A stretch of DNA of 64,000 nt from Streptomyces rhizosphaerihabitans. Lineage in GTDB: Bacteria; Actinomycetota; Actinomycetes; Streptomycetales; Streptomycetaceae. The position numbers were made by a program, and so were the translations under genes. The stretch is taken from contig NZ_JAODTZ010000051.1 of NCBI RefSeq assembly GCF_025399795.1, positions 16,157 to 80,156 of the forward strand. Direction: 5' to 3'. A model generated the notes under the pieces. It did no database searches and was not told the DNA's origin. It saw only the letters and a program-made list of their open reading frames with translations. Each line of letters starts with the position of its first letter. Within the stretch, counting starts at the first letter, position 1. Below, piece after piece: positions 47,961 through 57,276 of this stretch.

Positions 47961-49436
47961 ATGACGGAACGACCCGCGCAGCGCACTCCCAATCGACAGC
48001 TCGCCGCGCTCATCGCAGAAGCGGGGTTCTCCAACGCAGGTCTCGCCCGTCGCGTGGACCAGCTCGGGCTCGAACACGGACTGGACCTGAGATACGACAA
48101 GACATCCGTGACCCGGTGGCTGCGGGGCCAGCAGCCCCGCGGGACCACTCCCGCGCTCATCGCCGAGGTCTTCACCCGCCGCCTCGGCCGGCGCCTGAGC
48201 GCGCAGGACCTCGGGCTCGACGCCTGCGCCCCCGTGTACGCGGGGCTGGAGTTCGCCGCGACCCCCGAGGAGGCCGTGGACATCGTCAGCGGCCTGTGGC
48301 GCAAGGACTCCGGCAGCCACGCCGAGCTCCGCAAGATCGCCTTCACCCCGGCCGGACTCGTCGTGCCCAGCCGGGACTGGCTGATCGGCCGGGCCGACGA
48401 CCGGGTCGCCCGCGGCGACCAGCCCTCCCGCGTGCCCGCCCAGGGCCGCCCGGCGGCGCCCAGGCTCACGGCACCGCCCGAGCAGGGCGGACCCTCGTCC
48501 CGGCAGCGCGGCCGGACCGAGCGGGGCCCCGGCCAGCGGGTCAGCGGCGGGGACATCGCCGCCCTCCGCTCGGTCGGCGAACTCTTCCGCGCCCTCGACC
48601 ACGCCTACGGCGGCGGCCACGCCCGCCAGGCACTGGTCCGCTATCTGGAGCACGAGGCCGAGCCGATGCTGCGCGGCGCGTACGGGGAGCAGACCGGCCG
48701 GCACCTGTTCGCCGCCGCCGCCGACCTCACCCGGCTCGCCGGCTGGACGTCGTACGACATCGGCGCGCACGGGCTCGCGCAGCGGTACTTCGTCCAGGCG
48801 CTCCGCCTGGCGCAGGCCGCGGGTGACCGGGTGTACGGCTCCTACGTGCTCATCACGATGAGCCGGCAGGCCGTCTACCTCGGGCACGGGCGCGAGGCCG
48901 TGCAGCTCGCGCGGGTCGCCCAGCAGGGCCTCGGCTCGGGGGGTCCGCACGTCGTGCAGGCGCTGCTGCACGCCGTCGAGGCGCGCGGCCACGGCGTGCT
49001 CGGCGAGGTGCGGGCCTGCACGGCCTCCCTGGTCCGGGCCGAGCGCGCGCTGGAGACGTCCCGGACCGGCGACGAAGTCCCGCACTGGGCCCGGTACTTC
49101 GACGAGGCGCAGCTCGCCGACGAGTTCGGGCACTGCCACCGGGACCTTCAGCAGTTCCGGGCCGCGGCGCAGCACGCCGAACGCTCGCTGCAGCTGCGGG
49201 CGCCCGGCTACGCGCGCAGCCGGCTGTTCTGCCGGGTGGTGCTCGCCTCGGCGCGGCTCGGGCTCGGAGAGCTCGACCAGGCCTGTCTGCTGGGCGCGGA
49301 GGCCGCGGGGCAGGCGGCGGAGATGCGGTCGGCGCGGGCCGTCGAGTACGTACGGGACTTCGAGAAACGGCTCGAACCGTACAAGGACGCCGCACCCGTC
49401 CGCGGCTACCGCGACAAGGTGGCCGCGCTGGGCTGA
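47961..49436 (+). CDS. NsdA-like TPR transcriptional regulator
   Basis: This 491-residue regulator resembles NsdA, a Streptomyces repressor of sporulation and antibiotic production. The N-terminal helix-turn-helix region has ALIAEAGFSNAGLARRVD and TSVTRWLRGQQPRGTTP. A central stretch with LWRKDSGSHAELRKIAF follows, then a disordered segment near 155-190. The C-terminal 280 residues are TPR-like helices, for example YFVQALRLAQAAGDRVYGSY. It is probably a paralogue rather than NsdA itself. ATG 47961 has CAGGAG 11 bases upstream. It is divergent from lipB. Confidence 0.82.
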   Translation: MTERPAQRTPNRQLAALIAEAGFSNAGLARRVDQLGLEHGLDLRYDKTSVTRWLRGQQPRGTTPALIAEVFTRRLGRRLSAQDLGLDACAPVYAGLEFAATPEEAVDIVSGLWRKDSGSHAELRKIAFTPAGLVVPSRDWLIGRADDRVARGDQPSRVPAQGRPAAPRLTAPPEQGGPSSRQRGRTERGPGQRVSGGDIAALRSVGELFRALDHAYGGGHARQALVRYLEHEAEPMLRGAYGEQTGRHLFAAAADLTRLAGWTSYDIGAHGLAQRYFVQALRLAQAAGDRVYGSYVLITMSRQAVYLGHGREAVQLARVAQQGLGSGGPHVVQALLHAVEARGHGVLGEVRACTASLVRAERALETSRTGDEVPHWARYFDEAQLADEFGHCHRDLQQFRAAAQHAERSLQLRAPGYARSRLFCRVVLASARLGLGELDQACLLGAEAAGQAAEMRSARAVEYVRDFEKRLEPYKDAAPVRGYRDKVAALG

Positions 49437-49938
49437 GCGGAAGGCCGGGGCGTCCCCGGTCTCCGGCCTGGGGTGCCGGAGACCGGGAAGCTCGGTTCCC
49501 CGCGCGGGGGAGTGGGGTCCGCCCGCCGCGGGCCCTCGGTCCGTCCGGCGGGTGGCCGGGCCACCCGCCGGGAGTGCGGCCTGGCCGGCCTCCCCGCCGG
49601 GATGGCCGGTCCTTCCGCCGGGGCTCGGTCCCTCGCCAGGAGGGCCGACTTGCCTGGCGGGAAGGTCGCCCCGCCGCCTGCGGGCCCTCGGCCCGTCCGG
49701 CGGGAGGCCAGGCCACCGGCCGGGAAAGCCGGTCCTCCCGCCACGGCGGTTGGCCTGTTCGCCGACCGGGGAGGCGTGGCCGCCGGTGAGCGCGCTCCGC
49801 GGCCCCTCCTGAGCCGCGTTCGAGGCTCCCTGCCGCCTGGCGGCCCTGGCGGCCCGGCCTCCCTGCGGCTGGGAGGTCGGGGGCCAGGAGCCCAAGAGCT
49901 CCGGGGTCAAGGAGCGCCGGAGCCCCGGAGGCCCGGGG
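49437..49938. other. 500-base intergenic stretch with degenerate GC-rich repeats
   Basis: The gap between two convergent genes is filled with imperfect units containing GCCGGTCC, CCGCCGGG and related words, in both orientations, from about 49540 to 49800. Composition is biased and there is no ribosome site or plausible start, so I see no gene. It would form extensive RNA structure. Confidence 0.6.
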
Positions 49939-51330
49939 TCAGGCCGCGGCGGATTCCAGGGGCTCCGCTAACGGGGCCGGTCGGACGTCCAGGTCCGTCA
50001 GAAGGGCGTGGGCGGCCCGCCGGGCCGAGTGCAGCGCACCCTGCACCGTGCTGGTGTCCCGGTGGTCGCCGCACACGTACAGGCCCGCGAGCAGCCGTAC
50101 CGGGCGGCGCGGATCGTGCGGTGGCGGCATCGCCGGGACCGCCTCGGGTTCGTGATGGACCGCCAGCAGTTCCCAGCGGGTCGTCGACGTGCCGTAGAGG
50201 CGGGCCAGTTGGGCGCGGACCGTCGCGTCCAGGTGGGTCGCGGCGGGCGGAGTGCCCAGCACGGTCGAGGAGATCAGGGCCCGTCCGGCGGGTGCCCGGG
50301 TCGGGTCGACCTGGCTGACGACCGCCGTGTGCGCCACCGGGCCGCTCCGGTCGGCGTCCAGGAGCAACGCCGGGTCGATGAGCGGGGGTTCGTCCGTGGT
50401 GTGGTGCAGGACGGTCACGGGGTGGAAGGCGGGGACGTGCAGCCCGGGCAGGAACTGGGCGGCGGCGCGGGCCCCGGTCGCCAACAGGATGGCCCGGCAG
50501 CGGAGTTCGCCGTGGTCCTTCGTCGTCACACGGGTCGTGGAGACGGCGGTGACCTCGACACCCGTGTGCACGGTGCCGGGCGGAAGGGCGGCCGCGAGCA
50601 GCTCGGGGAGCGCGTCCGCGCCGCCCTCCGGCAGGCACAGCCGACCCGTCGCGAAGGAGTGCAGCGCGAGGTCGGCGCAACGGCTCGACGTCCGGAGCTC
50701 CGGGTCGCACAGCAGGGCCGCGAGGAGGGGGCGCAGAAAGGTGTCGACCGTGCGGGCCGGGAGGCCCCGGGCGGTCAACGCCCGCGCCGCGGTGAGGTCC
50801 GGGCGGGCGAGCAGGCGCTCCGGCGTGGTGGCGGCGAGACGCGCGAGGGCTGTGTTGAGACGGGACTGGTCGAGGGGGCCACCGAGTGGTCCGGGACGGG
50901 CGGTGCCGCGCGCGGGCCGGGGCAGCGGAAGCCGGGGGGCGCTCGCGAGGGCGCGCGCTGTGGTGAGTGCGCCCCTCGCGCTCCGGGGAGTGCCGGGCGC
51001 GCCCGCCTGGTGGCGCTGTCCGTCGCTGTGCAGCAGTACGCCCGGGGAGAACGGGCACAGGACCAGGGCGCCCAGGCCCGGGGTGTGGCGCAGTTCCGGG
51101 TACGAGGTGGACAGGAGCCGGCCGAGCCGGTCCAGTCGGAAGCCGTCGACTTTCTCCGTGGACATACGACCGCCCACATGGGGTGCGGCCTCCAGGACGG
51201 TGGTCCTCAGCCCCGCCCCGGTCAGATGCCGTGCGGCCGTGAGGCCGGCGACACCGGCTCCCACGACGACGACGTCCACGTCTTCCGCGATCTCCGCCGT
51301 GTGCGCGGCTTGGCGTGCGGGCTCTAGCAC
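49939..51330 (-). CDS. FAD-dependent amine-oxidase/phytoene-desaturase-like oxidoreductase
   Basis: This 463-residue flavoprotein has an N-terminal dinucleotide motif VDVVVVGAGVAGLTAARHL followed by the glutamate-ending strand TVLEAAPHVGGRMST, which binds FAD. The C-terminal GLYVCGDHRDTSTVQGALHSAR is the second flavin site. It belongs to the amine oxidase/carotenoid desaturase-like group; the substrate is unknown. GTG 51330 is preceded by a GAGGAGG site. The TIGR01777 gene lies upstream on the same strand, but a repeat separates them. Confidence 0.85.
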   Translation of the reverse strand: MLEPARQAAHTAEIAEDVDVVVVGAGVAGLTAARHLTGAGLRTTVLEAAPHVGGRMSTEKVDGFRLDRLGRLLSTSYPELRHTPGLGALVLCPFSPGVLLHSDGQRHQAGAPGTPRSARGALTTARALASAPRLPLPRPARGTARPGPLGGPLDQSRLNTALARLAATTPERLLARPDLTAARALTARGLPARTVDTFLRPLLAALLCDPELRTSSRCADLALHSFATGRLCLPEGGADALPELLAAALPPGTVHTGVEVTAVSTTRVTTKDHGELRCRAILLATGARAAAQFLPGLHVPAFHPVTVLHHTTDEPPLIDPALLLDADRSGPVAHTAVVSQVDPTRAPAGRALISSTVLGTPPAATHLDATVRAQLARLYGTSTTRWELLAVHHEPEAVPAMPPPHDPRRPVRLLAGLYVCGDHRDTSTVQGALHSARRAAHALLTDLDVRPAPLAEPLESAAA

Positions 51331-51512
51331 GTGCCCCTCCTCGAGGTTGCGCGGCCGGTGGGGACGTCATGCCCCCAACACGCTTCTGGAATACCCGAGT
51401 TCGGATCGAGGGTGCGAGGTGCGGACGTCCGGGGGAAGTGGCGCGACGGCCGTGCACGGGGGCACGGGGGGTGCATGTACCCGCCCGGCAGGGGTGGTTG
51501 GACCCACCGGGG

Positions 51513-51595
51513 GCGGCACACGCGCCCCGGGCGGCACACCGTGAGGCGGCGGCACACCGTGAGGCGGCGACACACCCCGCGGGGGCGGCACGCCC
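51513..51595. repeat. 18-bp tandem repeat between two minus-strand genes
   Basis: GCGGCACAC words recur at 51513, 51531, 51549 and 51567, with a last partial copy at 51585, a strict 18-base period. They sit directly before the TIGR01777 stop. Confidence 0.8.
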
Positions 51596-52513
51596 TCAGC
51601 CCAGGGCCGCTCGCAATGCTCCCTCGATCGAGGGGAACGCGAAGGTGAAGCCCGATTCCAGGAGGCGGGTGGGCAGGACGCGCTGGCTGCCCAGGATGTC
51701 CTCGGCCATGTCGCCGAGGGCGAGGCGCAGCAGTGGGGCGGGGGTGGTCAGCAGGGTCGGGCGGTGCAGGACGCGGCCCATGGCCTCGGTGATCTCGCCG
51801 TTGGTGAGCGGGTCGGGGGCGGTCAGGTTCACCGGCCCGGACAGCGACTCCGTGTCGATGAGATGCCGGATCGCGGCCACCTCGTCGTGCAGCGCGATGT
51901 AGCTCCAGTACTGGCGCCCGTTCCCCATCCGCCCCCCGACGCCCGCCCGGAACAGCGGGAGCAGCCGGGCCCAGGCCCCGCCCTCGCGGGCCACCACGAG
52001 CCCGGTCCTGGGCAGCACCGTGCGCACCCCCGCCTCCTGCGCGGGAGCCGTCGCCTCCTCCCACTCCACGCAGACGGAGGGCAGGAACCCGTCCCCGGGC
52101 GGCGCCGACTCGTCCACCGCGCGGCCGTCCGTGTCGCCGTAGAACCCGATCGCGCTCCCGTTGACGAAGACCCGCGGCGGTTCGTCGAGCGAGGCCACCG
52201 CCTCCGCGAGCGTCGCCGTCCCGAGTACCCGGCTGTCCCGGATCATCCGCTTGTACGTCCGCGTCCAGGGGCGAGCCGCGACCGGTGCACCCGCCAGATT
52301 GACCACCGCGGCACACCCGATGAGCCCCACCGCGTCGATCCGCTGCCGCTGCGGATCCCATCGGACCTCGTCGGGCGAGCGCGGCTCACGGCGCACGAGC
52401 CGGACCACCTCGTGCCCCTCGGCGCTCAGCGAGCGCGCCAGCGCGGAGCCGATCAGGCCGGACGCGCCGGCGATCACGATGCGGGAACCCGGGGGCAGCG
52501 GTGAGTCGCTCAT
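51596..52513 (-). CDS. TIGR01777-family SDR epimerase
   Basis: This 305-residue Rossmann protein starts with IVIAGASGLIGSALARSL. VNLAGAPVAARPWTRTYKRMIRDSRV (given as parts) and FVNGSAIGFYGDTDG are the hallmark of the TIGR01777 group (YfcH-like). The C-terminal GDMAEDILGSQRVLPTRLLE is the family tail. The biochemical role is unknown, though the NAD(P)-binding fold is intact. ATG 52513. It is divergent from the GNAT gene across only 74 bases, so they share a promoter region. Confidence 0.9.
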   Translation of the reverse strand: MSDSPLPPGSRIVIAGASGLIGSALARSLSAEGHEVVRLVRREPRSPDEVRWDPQRQRIDAVGLIGCAAVVNLAGAPVAARPWTRTYKRMIRDSRVLGTATLAEAVASLDEPPRVFVNGSAIGFYGDTDGRAVDESAPPGDGFLPSVCVEWEEATAPAQEAGVRTVLPRTGLVVAREGGAWARLLPLFRAGVGGRMGNGRQYWSYIALHDEVAAIRHLIDTESLSGPVNLTAPDPLTNGEITEAMGRVLHRPTLLTTPAPLLRLALGDMAEDILGSQRVLPTRLLESGFTFAFPSIEGALRAALG

Positions 52514-52587
52514 GGGTCCATCCTGCCCGCGCCGCCGCGTACTTCACGGAACGCGGGCCCCAGCGCGGCGGCCGTACAGTGGCCGGT

Positions 52588-53079
52588 ATGTCAGCTGCTC
52601 CGCGGATACGCACCGCCACCCTCGACGACGAGGACGCGCTCGGCCGGCTCGACCGCGACACCTGGTCCACCGTGCACGCCGTCATGCCGCGTCCCCTGCC
52701 GCCGTACGAACCCTTCTACAGCGGGCGGTTCGGTCCCCGGGACCATTTCGTCGCCGAGCTCGACGGCCGGCTGGTGGGGTACATCCGACTGGGCTTTCCG
52801 ACCCCGCTCGCCTCCAACGCGCACGTCCGGCAGATTCTCGGACTCGCCGTCGCCGAGGAGGCGCGCGGCGCCGGGGTGGGCCGCGCGCTGCTGCGGGCGG
52901 TGCGGGAGGAGGCCCGCCGCCAGGGCGCCCTGCGCATCACACTGCGCGTGCTCGGCCACAACACCCCGGCGCGCACGCTGTACGAGTCCGAGGGGTTCGT
53001 CGTCGAGGGGATCCTGCCCGGGGAGTTCCTGCTGGACGGCGCGTACGTGGACGACGTCCTGATGGGGCACTCGCTCTGA
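52588..53079 (+). CDS. GNAT-family N-acetyltransferase
   Basis: This 163-residue acetyltransferase has QILGLAVAEEARGAGVGRALL, in which Arg-Gly-x-Gly-x-Gly/Ala binds acetyl-CoA pyrophosphate. NTPARTLYESEGFVVEG is the C-terminal GNAT signature with the catalytic Tyr. The substrate is unknown. TACAGT at about 52575 could be a -10 element just ahead of ATG 52588, so the message may be leaderless. It ends exactly where the convergent TetR gene ends. Confidence 0.9.
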   Translation: MSAAPRIRTATLDDEDALGRLDRDTWSTVHAVMPRPLPPYEPFYSGRFGPRDHFVAELDGRLVGYIRLGFPTPLASNAHVRQILGLAVAEEARGAGVGRALLRAVREEARRQGALRITLRVLGHNTPARTLYESEGFVVEGILPGEFLLDGAYVDDVLMGHSL

Positions 53080-53745
53080 TCAGTTCTCGCCGTCGGCGGG
53101 CAACGGGCACAGGCCGCCCATGAGTTGACGCAGACAGCGGACCGCCAGCTCGGCGGGTGAACCCGGTCCGTCGGCCGCCGCGTCCGTGGCCGCCCAGGTC
53201 TCCAGAGCGATCCGGATCGCATCCGTGGCCGCGGCGGCGGTCAGCCGGGTCTCCAGCGGGTCCGCGCCGGTGCCCGCGAGCCGGGCGACCACCGGGATCA
53301 GGTGCTCCTCCGACTCCTGATTCACCCGGTACCAGACGGCGCGCAGCGCCGGATCGTCGACAGCCGCCCGCAGCAGCGTACGGGTCTGCTCCAGCCTCTC
53401 GGCCGCGTGCGCGTCCGGGGCGGACAGGGCCTCCCGGACAGCCCGCTCCAGGGCCTTCGGCAGCGCCGTGCCCGGTTCCGTCGCCGCGAGCAGGGCGCGC
53501 CAGTGGTCGCCTCCGGCGGCGAGCAGCGGGCCCACGGCGTCCTGCTTGTTGCGGAAGTAGCGGTAGAAGGTGCGCAGCGCCACCCCGGCCCGGCGGGCGA
53601 TGTCCTCCGCCGTGGTGCCGTCCGGACCGTACTGCGTGAAGAGCTCCGCCGCCGCGCGCGCGATGTCGAGCTGGGTCGCCGCCTTGCGGCGCTCGGTCAG
53701 CGAGAGTGCGGGGGCTTCGGGCGCGGGGGACGGCTGGCTGCTCAC
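53080..53745 (-). CDS. TetR-family regulator
   Basis: This 221-residue regulator has an N-terminal TTAEDIARRAGVALRTFYRYF helix-turn-helix (trimmed core AEDIARRAGVALRTFYRYF) preceded by QLDIARAAAELFTQYG. The C-terminal domain includes VDDPALRAVWYRVNQES, typical of TetR_C-like ligand domains. GTG 53745 was chosen at MSSQPSPAPEAPALS. Its stop overlaps the end of the GNAT gene with no gap, which leaves no room for a terminator. Confidence 0.9.
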   Translation of the reverse strand: MSSQPSPAPEAPALSLTERRKAATQLDIARAAAELFTQYGPDGTTAEDIARRAGVALRTFYRYFRNKQDAVGPLLAAGGDHWRALLAATEPGTALPKALERAVREALSAPDAHAAERLEQTRTLLRAAVDDPALRAVWYRVNQESEEHLIPVVARLAGTGADPLETRLTAAAATDAIRIALETWAATDAAADGPGSPAELAVRCLRQLMGGLCPLPADGEN

Positions 53746-53858
53746 GGGGAAAGCGTACGCCGGGAGAGGGGTACGGGGCGTGTTTCGCCGATGCGGCAAA
53801 GTGTGCCACGGGGCGGGTCGTGGGTGCGTGCTCCCCGGCCGGGGAGCGGGATTCGGCC

Positions 53859-53901
53859 GGGGTCAGGCTCCAGCTGGGGTCAGGCTCCGGCCGGGGTCAG
53901 G
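53859..53901. repeat. 17-bp repeat overlapping the end of the MarP-like gene
   Basis: GGGGTCAGG begins at 53859, 53876 and 53893, a 17-base period; the third copy includes the stop of the protease gene. Confidence 0.7.
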
Positions 53902-55081
53902 AGGTGACGAGGTCACCTGTGTCCACGCGCGCGGTGGCGTGCGCCGCCTTGCGGGCGTCGCCCGCGACCTCGTGCGCCGTCAGGACGTACCCCGTCTCGC
54001 TGTCCGAGGTCGAACGGGCGAAGACCACGCCGTACACCTCGCCGTCGGTGGTGAGGAGCGGACCGCCGGAGTTGCCCGGACGGACGGTCGAGCGGATCGA
54101 GTAGATCTCGCGGGTGACCGTGCCGGAGTTGTAGATGTTCTGCCCCGTCGCGTTGATGCGGTTCGCGACCGTGGCCGCCTGGAGGTCGAGACCGCCGTCC
54201 TGCGGGTAGCCCGCGACCACCGCGGAGTCGCCGCGCGAGGCGACCCCGTCGAAGTGGATGACGGGGGCCCGCAGAGCCGGCACGTACAGGACGGCGACGT
54301 CCTTCTGCGGATCGAAGAGCACCACCCGCGCCTGGTAGGGGCGGCCGACCCCGCCCACCCGCACGGTCGGCCGGTCGATGCCCGCCACCACGTGCGCGTT
54401 GGTCATCACATGCCGGGAGGCGTAGACGAAGCCGCTGCCCTCCCGGCCCTGGTTGCCCGAGACGCCCTCGACCTTCACGGTGCTCAGTTTCGCGGCGTTC
54501 GTCGCGGACGGCGTCACGCTGTCCCCGGAGGGCTTGGCGACCCCGGCCGTCGGTTCGTTCTCGAAGGGGTTGAAGACCTGCGGGAAACCCGCCTCCGTGA
54601 GCGCCGAGGTCGCGCGCGAGAACCAGGTCGGCGTGGTTTCCGGCATCGTGTTCTGCACGGCGCCGAGCAGCGCCGAGTTGCGGATCGACTGCGTCACCAC
54701 CGTCGACGAGGACGCGCCGAGGACGCTCGCCGCCACCCAGGCCACCAACAGCACGGCCAGCGTGTTCGCCGCGGCTCCGCCGATCCCGTCGGCCACCCGC
54801 AACGGCCCCTCGTCCAGCTCGCGGCGCAGCTTCAGCGCCAGCCGCCCGGCCAGCTCGTGACCCACCACGCCGGGCACCAGCACCGTGAGCACGGCCGTCA
54901 CCGTCGCCGCCGGTGTCCCCGCCGTGACCAGCTCCATCATCCAGGGAAGCGCCCATACGCCGATGACGGCGCCACCCACGAAACCGGCCAGCGAGACACA
55001 GCCGGCCACCAGGCCGCGGCGGTATCCGGACGCCGCGTAGACCAGGATCACCAGCATCAGCAGGAGGTCGAGCACGTCCAC
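53897..55081 (-). CDS. MarP-like membrane serine protease
   Basis: This 394-residue protease combines four N-terminal membrane segments (residues about 4-120, CvpA-like) with an extracytoplasmic trypsin-like domain. The triad is His230 in VMTNAHVV, Asp261 in KDVAVLYV and Ser338 in RPGNSGGPLL. The architecture matches MarP/Rv3671c, which guards the envelope against acid and oxidative stress and in mycobacteria processes a peptidoglycan hydrolase (family knowledge). It is divergent from a peptidoglycan amidase gene across 188 bases, which fits a cell-wall role. GTG 55081. Confidence 0.9.
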   Translation of the reverse strand: MDVLDLLLMLVILVYAASGYRRGLVAGCVSLAGFVGGAVIGVWALPWMMELVTAGTPAATVTAVLTVLVPGVVGHELAGRLALKLRRELDEGPLRVADGIGGAAANTLAVLLVAWVAASVLGASSSTVVTQSIRNSALLGAVQNTMPETTPTWFSRATSALTEAGFPQVFNPFENEPTAGVAKPSGDSVTPSATNAAKLSTVKVEGVSGNQGREGSGFVYASRHVMTNAHVVAGIDRPTVRVGGVGRPYQARVVLFDPQKDVAVLYVPALRAPVIHFDGVASRGDSAVVAGYPQDGGLDLQAATVANRINATGQNIYNSGTVTREIYSIRSTVRPGNSGGPLLTTDGEVYGVVFARSTSDSETGYVLTAHEVAGDARKAAHATARVDTGDLVTS

Positions 55082-55269
55082 GGAGCCGCCTTTCTCTAGG
55101 GCCCCTTAGTACGCGTCGGGCGGGCCCAGTGATCAGCCACGCGCGTTCGGTGCCGCGGAAACGGCCACACACCCGTGGACCTGTAGAAACGTCCCGGGCA
55201 CGTCCGATGGTTCCACCAGGTGGCACACCACACATCGCGGCCCGCGTGGATCCGGGTCAGGGTGGCTCC

Positions 55270-56229
55270 ATGCGTGTCTTCCGGAAGCCGCGGGGGCCTC
55301 GAATACGGAGCGGGGAGCGAGCATCCCGCACCACGCGTCACGGGCGTCACGGGCGCCCGGCGCACCGAGCCCGCGAGAGTCGCACCGGCGCGGGTCGCAC
55401 CGGCGCGGGGCGAGCTCCTTTTGCCCCCGAGCCCTCCGGTGTGCGCCGGCGTGCGCCGATGGGGCTGCCGAGACCGGTCCTCGTCCTCCTCGGGTGCGTC
55501 CCCGGCCTGCTCGCCGCCTCGGCGCTGGTGATGTGCGCGGCCGGCGCGGACCGCACGGCGGCCCGCGCCTCCGTCCCGACCGCGCCCTCGGTCGCGGCCC
55601 GGCTCACCGTGCCCCACCCCGTCGCCCGGCCGCCCATCGTGCCGCGCTCGAAGTGGCTCGACGCGGCGACCACGCGCAAACAGCCGCCGCCCCGCTACGA
55701 CGACCGTGTCGTCGCGGTCTTCATCCACCACACCGACTCGCCGAACGGCTACGACTGCGCCGACGTGCCCCGCATCATCCGCGACGTCTACGCGGGTCAG
55801 ACCGGCGCCAAACAGTGGGACGACATCGGCTACAACTTCCTCGTCGACCGCTGCGGCACGATCTACGAGGGCCGCGCGGGCGGCGTCGACCGGCCCGTCA
55901 CCGGGGCGCACACGCAGGGCTTCAACCATCGCTCCGCCGGAATCGCCGCGATCGGCACCTTCACTGCGGGAGCACCGGTGCCGAGGGCGATGACCGACGC
56001 GATCGCCCGTCTCACGGCCTGGAAACTCGGGCTCGGCGGCGTCGACCCCCGGGGCACGGTCCGCCTCGTCTCCAGCAACAGCCTCAGCCGCTACGCGGCG
56101 GGCACAGCCGCCGTGCTCTCCACCGTCTCCGGCCACGACGCCGCCTTCATGACGAGCTGCCCCGGCGCGGCCATCACCGCCCGCCTCCCCGAGATCCGCG
56201 CCCTGGCGGCCCGCTACCAGGGCCGCTGA
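55270..56229 (+). CDS. Peptidoglycan-recognition N-acetylmuramoyl-L-alanine amidase
   Basis: This 319-residue protein has a long basic, Arg-rich N-terminus, a membrane segment at about 66-95 (PRPVLVLLGCVPGLLAASAL), then an amidase_2/PGRP domain. FIHHTDSPNGYDC carries the first zinc His, GYNFLVDRCGTIYEGRAGG is the family core, GAHTQGFNHRSAGIAAIG holds the second His, and TSCPGAAI the zinc Cys. It cleaves the lactyl-amide bond in peptidoglycan outside the membrane. ATG 55270 follows AGGGTGG. It is divergent from the MarP-like protease. Confidence 0.9.
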   Translation: MRVFRKPRGPRIRSGERASRTTRHGRHGRPAHRARESRTGAGRTGAGRAPFAPEPSGVRRRAPMGLPRPVLVLLGCVPGLLAASALVMCAAGADRTAARASVPTAPSVAARLTVPHPVARPPIVPRSKWLDAATTRKQPPPRYDDRVVAVFIHHTDSPNGYDCADVPRIIRDVYAGQTGAKQWDDIGYNFLVDRCGTIYEGRAGGVDRPVTGAHTQGFNHRSAGIAAIGTFTAGAPVPRAMTDAIARLTAWKLGLGGVDPRGTVRLVSSNSLSRYAAGTAAVLSTVSGHDAAFMTSCPGAAITARLPEIRALAARYQGR

Positions 56230-56341
56230 CCGCTCGGCCGAACCCTGCGCAGACAGTCACAGGTACGCCCCGGGCCGCTCACAGACTCCCCAGATCCGTG
56301 CGCCCTACGGTCGTCGTACGCACTGACCGGAGGTGGGGATC

Positions 56342-56728
56342 ATGAGGATCAGTCGGACGGAGCCCGCGCGCCACGCGGGGAGCGGGGCGCACGCGGGGTG
56401 CAGCGCGGGCGGGCAGGACGCGGGGAACGCGGAACCGGCCGGGGGCAGGGTGAAGACCGGGCGTGGGCCGTGGACGGCGGTCTGCGCGGTGGCGACGGTC
56501 GTGCTGGGCCCGGCGGCGGTCACGGCGTCCGCGCTGGACCAGGCCAACGCGGCCCCGATGCATCACACGGTGCGGGCCGAACAGCCGCAGGCGTACATCC
56601 CCTCGGACCTGGCCCGTCGGCGGCCCGCGGCCCAGCTCCGGACCCTGGCCCAGCTCCGGACTGCGGCCCGGATCCGGACCGTGGCCCAGAGTCGGACCTT
56701 GACCCAGAGCCGGACCGGCGACGTCTGA
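56342..56728 (+). CDS. Small secreted or membrane-anchored protein with repeat tail
   Basis: This 128-residue protein has ATG 56342 eight bases after GGAGG. A Gly/Ala/Cys-rich first third is followed by a hydrophobic stretch (WTAVCAVATVVLGPAAVTASAL, about 44-65; signal or anchor) and an outside portion QANAAPMHHTVRAEQPQAYI. The last 35 residues are five degenerate hexamers of the type Gln/Arg-(Leu/Ser)-Arg-Thr-(Leu/Ala/Val)-(Ala/Thr), encoded by an 18-base DNA repeat. Not recognised. It follows the amidase in the same direction. Confidence 0.6.
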   Translation: MRISRTEPARHAGSGAHAGCSAGGQDAGNAEPAGGRVKTGRGPWTAVCAVATVVLGPAAVTASALDQANAAPMHHTVRAEQPQAYIPSDLARRRPAAQLRTLAQLRTAARIRTVAQSRTLTQSRTGDV

Positions 56729-56754
56729 GACGCACGCCGATCTCGTCGGTCCCG

Positions 56755-57276
56755 TCAGTCCTCCCTGAACCGTTCCCACAGCTTGGGGTAGCGCTCCGCG
56801 ATGACGGACTCGTTCTCGAATTCGAGCGGGGTGCCCTCGGGCTCCGCGGCCGCTGCCGGGATGCCCAGGGCGGGCGCGACGGCACCGGTCAGCTGCTCGT
56901 AGGCCTCGTCGGCCGCGTAGCCCAGCTCCTCGCCGTCACCGTCGATCTCCTCGTCGAAGTCCTCCAGGAGCTCGGCGAGCGTGTCGGGGTCGTGCATCGC
57001 GCCCTCGAAGACCTCCCTGCCCTGGCCGATCAGCCAGCACCGGAAGAAGTCGAAGGCGTCGTCACTGGCCCCGTCGAGCAGTACCCAGGCGGCGCCCCAC
57101 AGATCCCAGCGGTACGCGCGGTTGTAGCGGGACTCGAAGTGCCGGGCGAAGTCCAGGACGGAGTCCGGGTCCAGCTGGACCAGCCGCTCGACGAGCAGAT
57201 CGGCCTGTTCCTCGGGGTCGCCCTCGGCAGTCTCGCGGGTCGTGTCCACCAGCTGCCAGAACTCCGTCTCGTCCAT
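56755..57276 (-). CDS. DUF4240 protein
   Basis: This 173-residue acidic protein begins MDETEFWQLVDTTRETAEGDP, with AAWVLLDGASDDAFDFFRCWLIGQGREVFE (in parts) and the C-terminal FENESVIAERYPKLWERF, the DUF4240 pattern. Function unknown. The first Met is at 57276; a GTG three bases upstream is in frame. It converges on the small repeat-tail protein and is divergent from nothing obvious. Confidence 0.85.
   Translation of the reverse strand: MDETEFWQLVDTTRETAEGDPEEQADLLVERLVQLDPDSVLDFARHFESRYNRAYRWDLWGAAWVLLDGASDDAFDFFRCWLIGQGREVFEGAMHDPDTLAELLEDFDEEIDGDGEELGYAADEAYEQLTGAVAPALGIPAAAAEPEGTPLEFENESVIAERYPKLWERFRED

Noticed and set aside
49552..49812. Several ORFs in the repeat-rich gap after the NsdA-like gene
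   Set aside because: All are Pro/Arg/Gly low-complexity frames in every phase, as expected from the DNA repeats.
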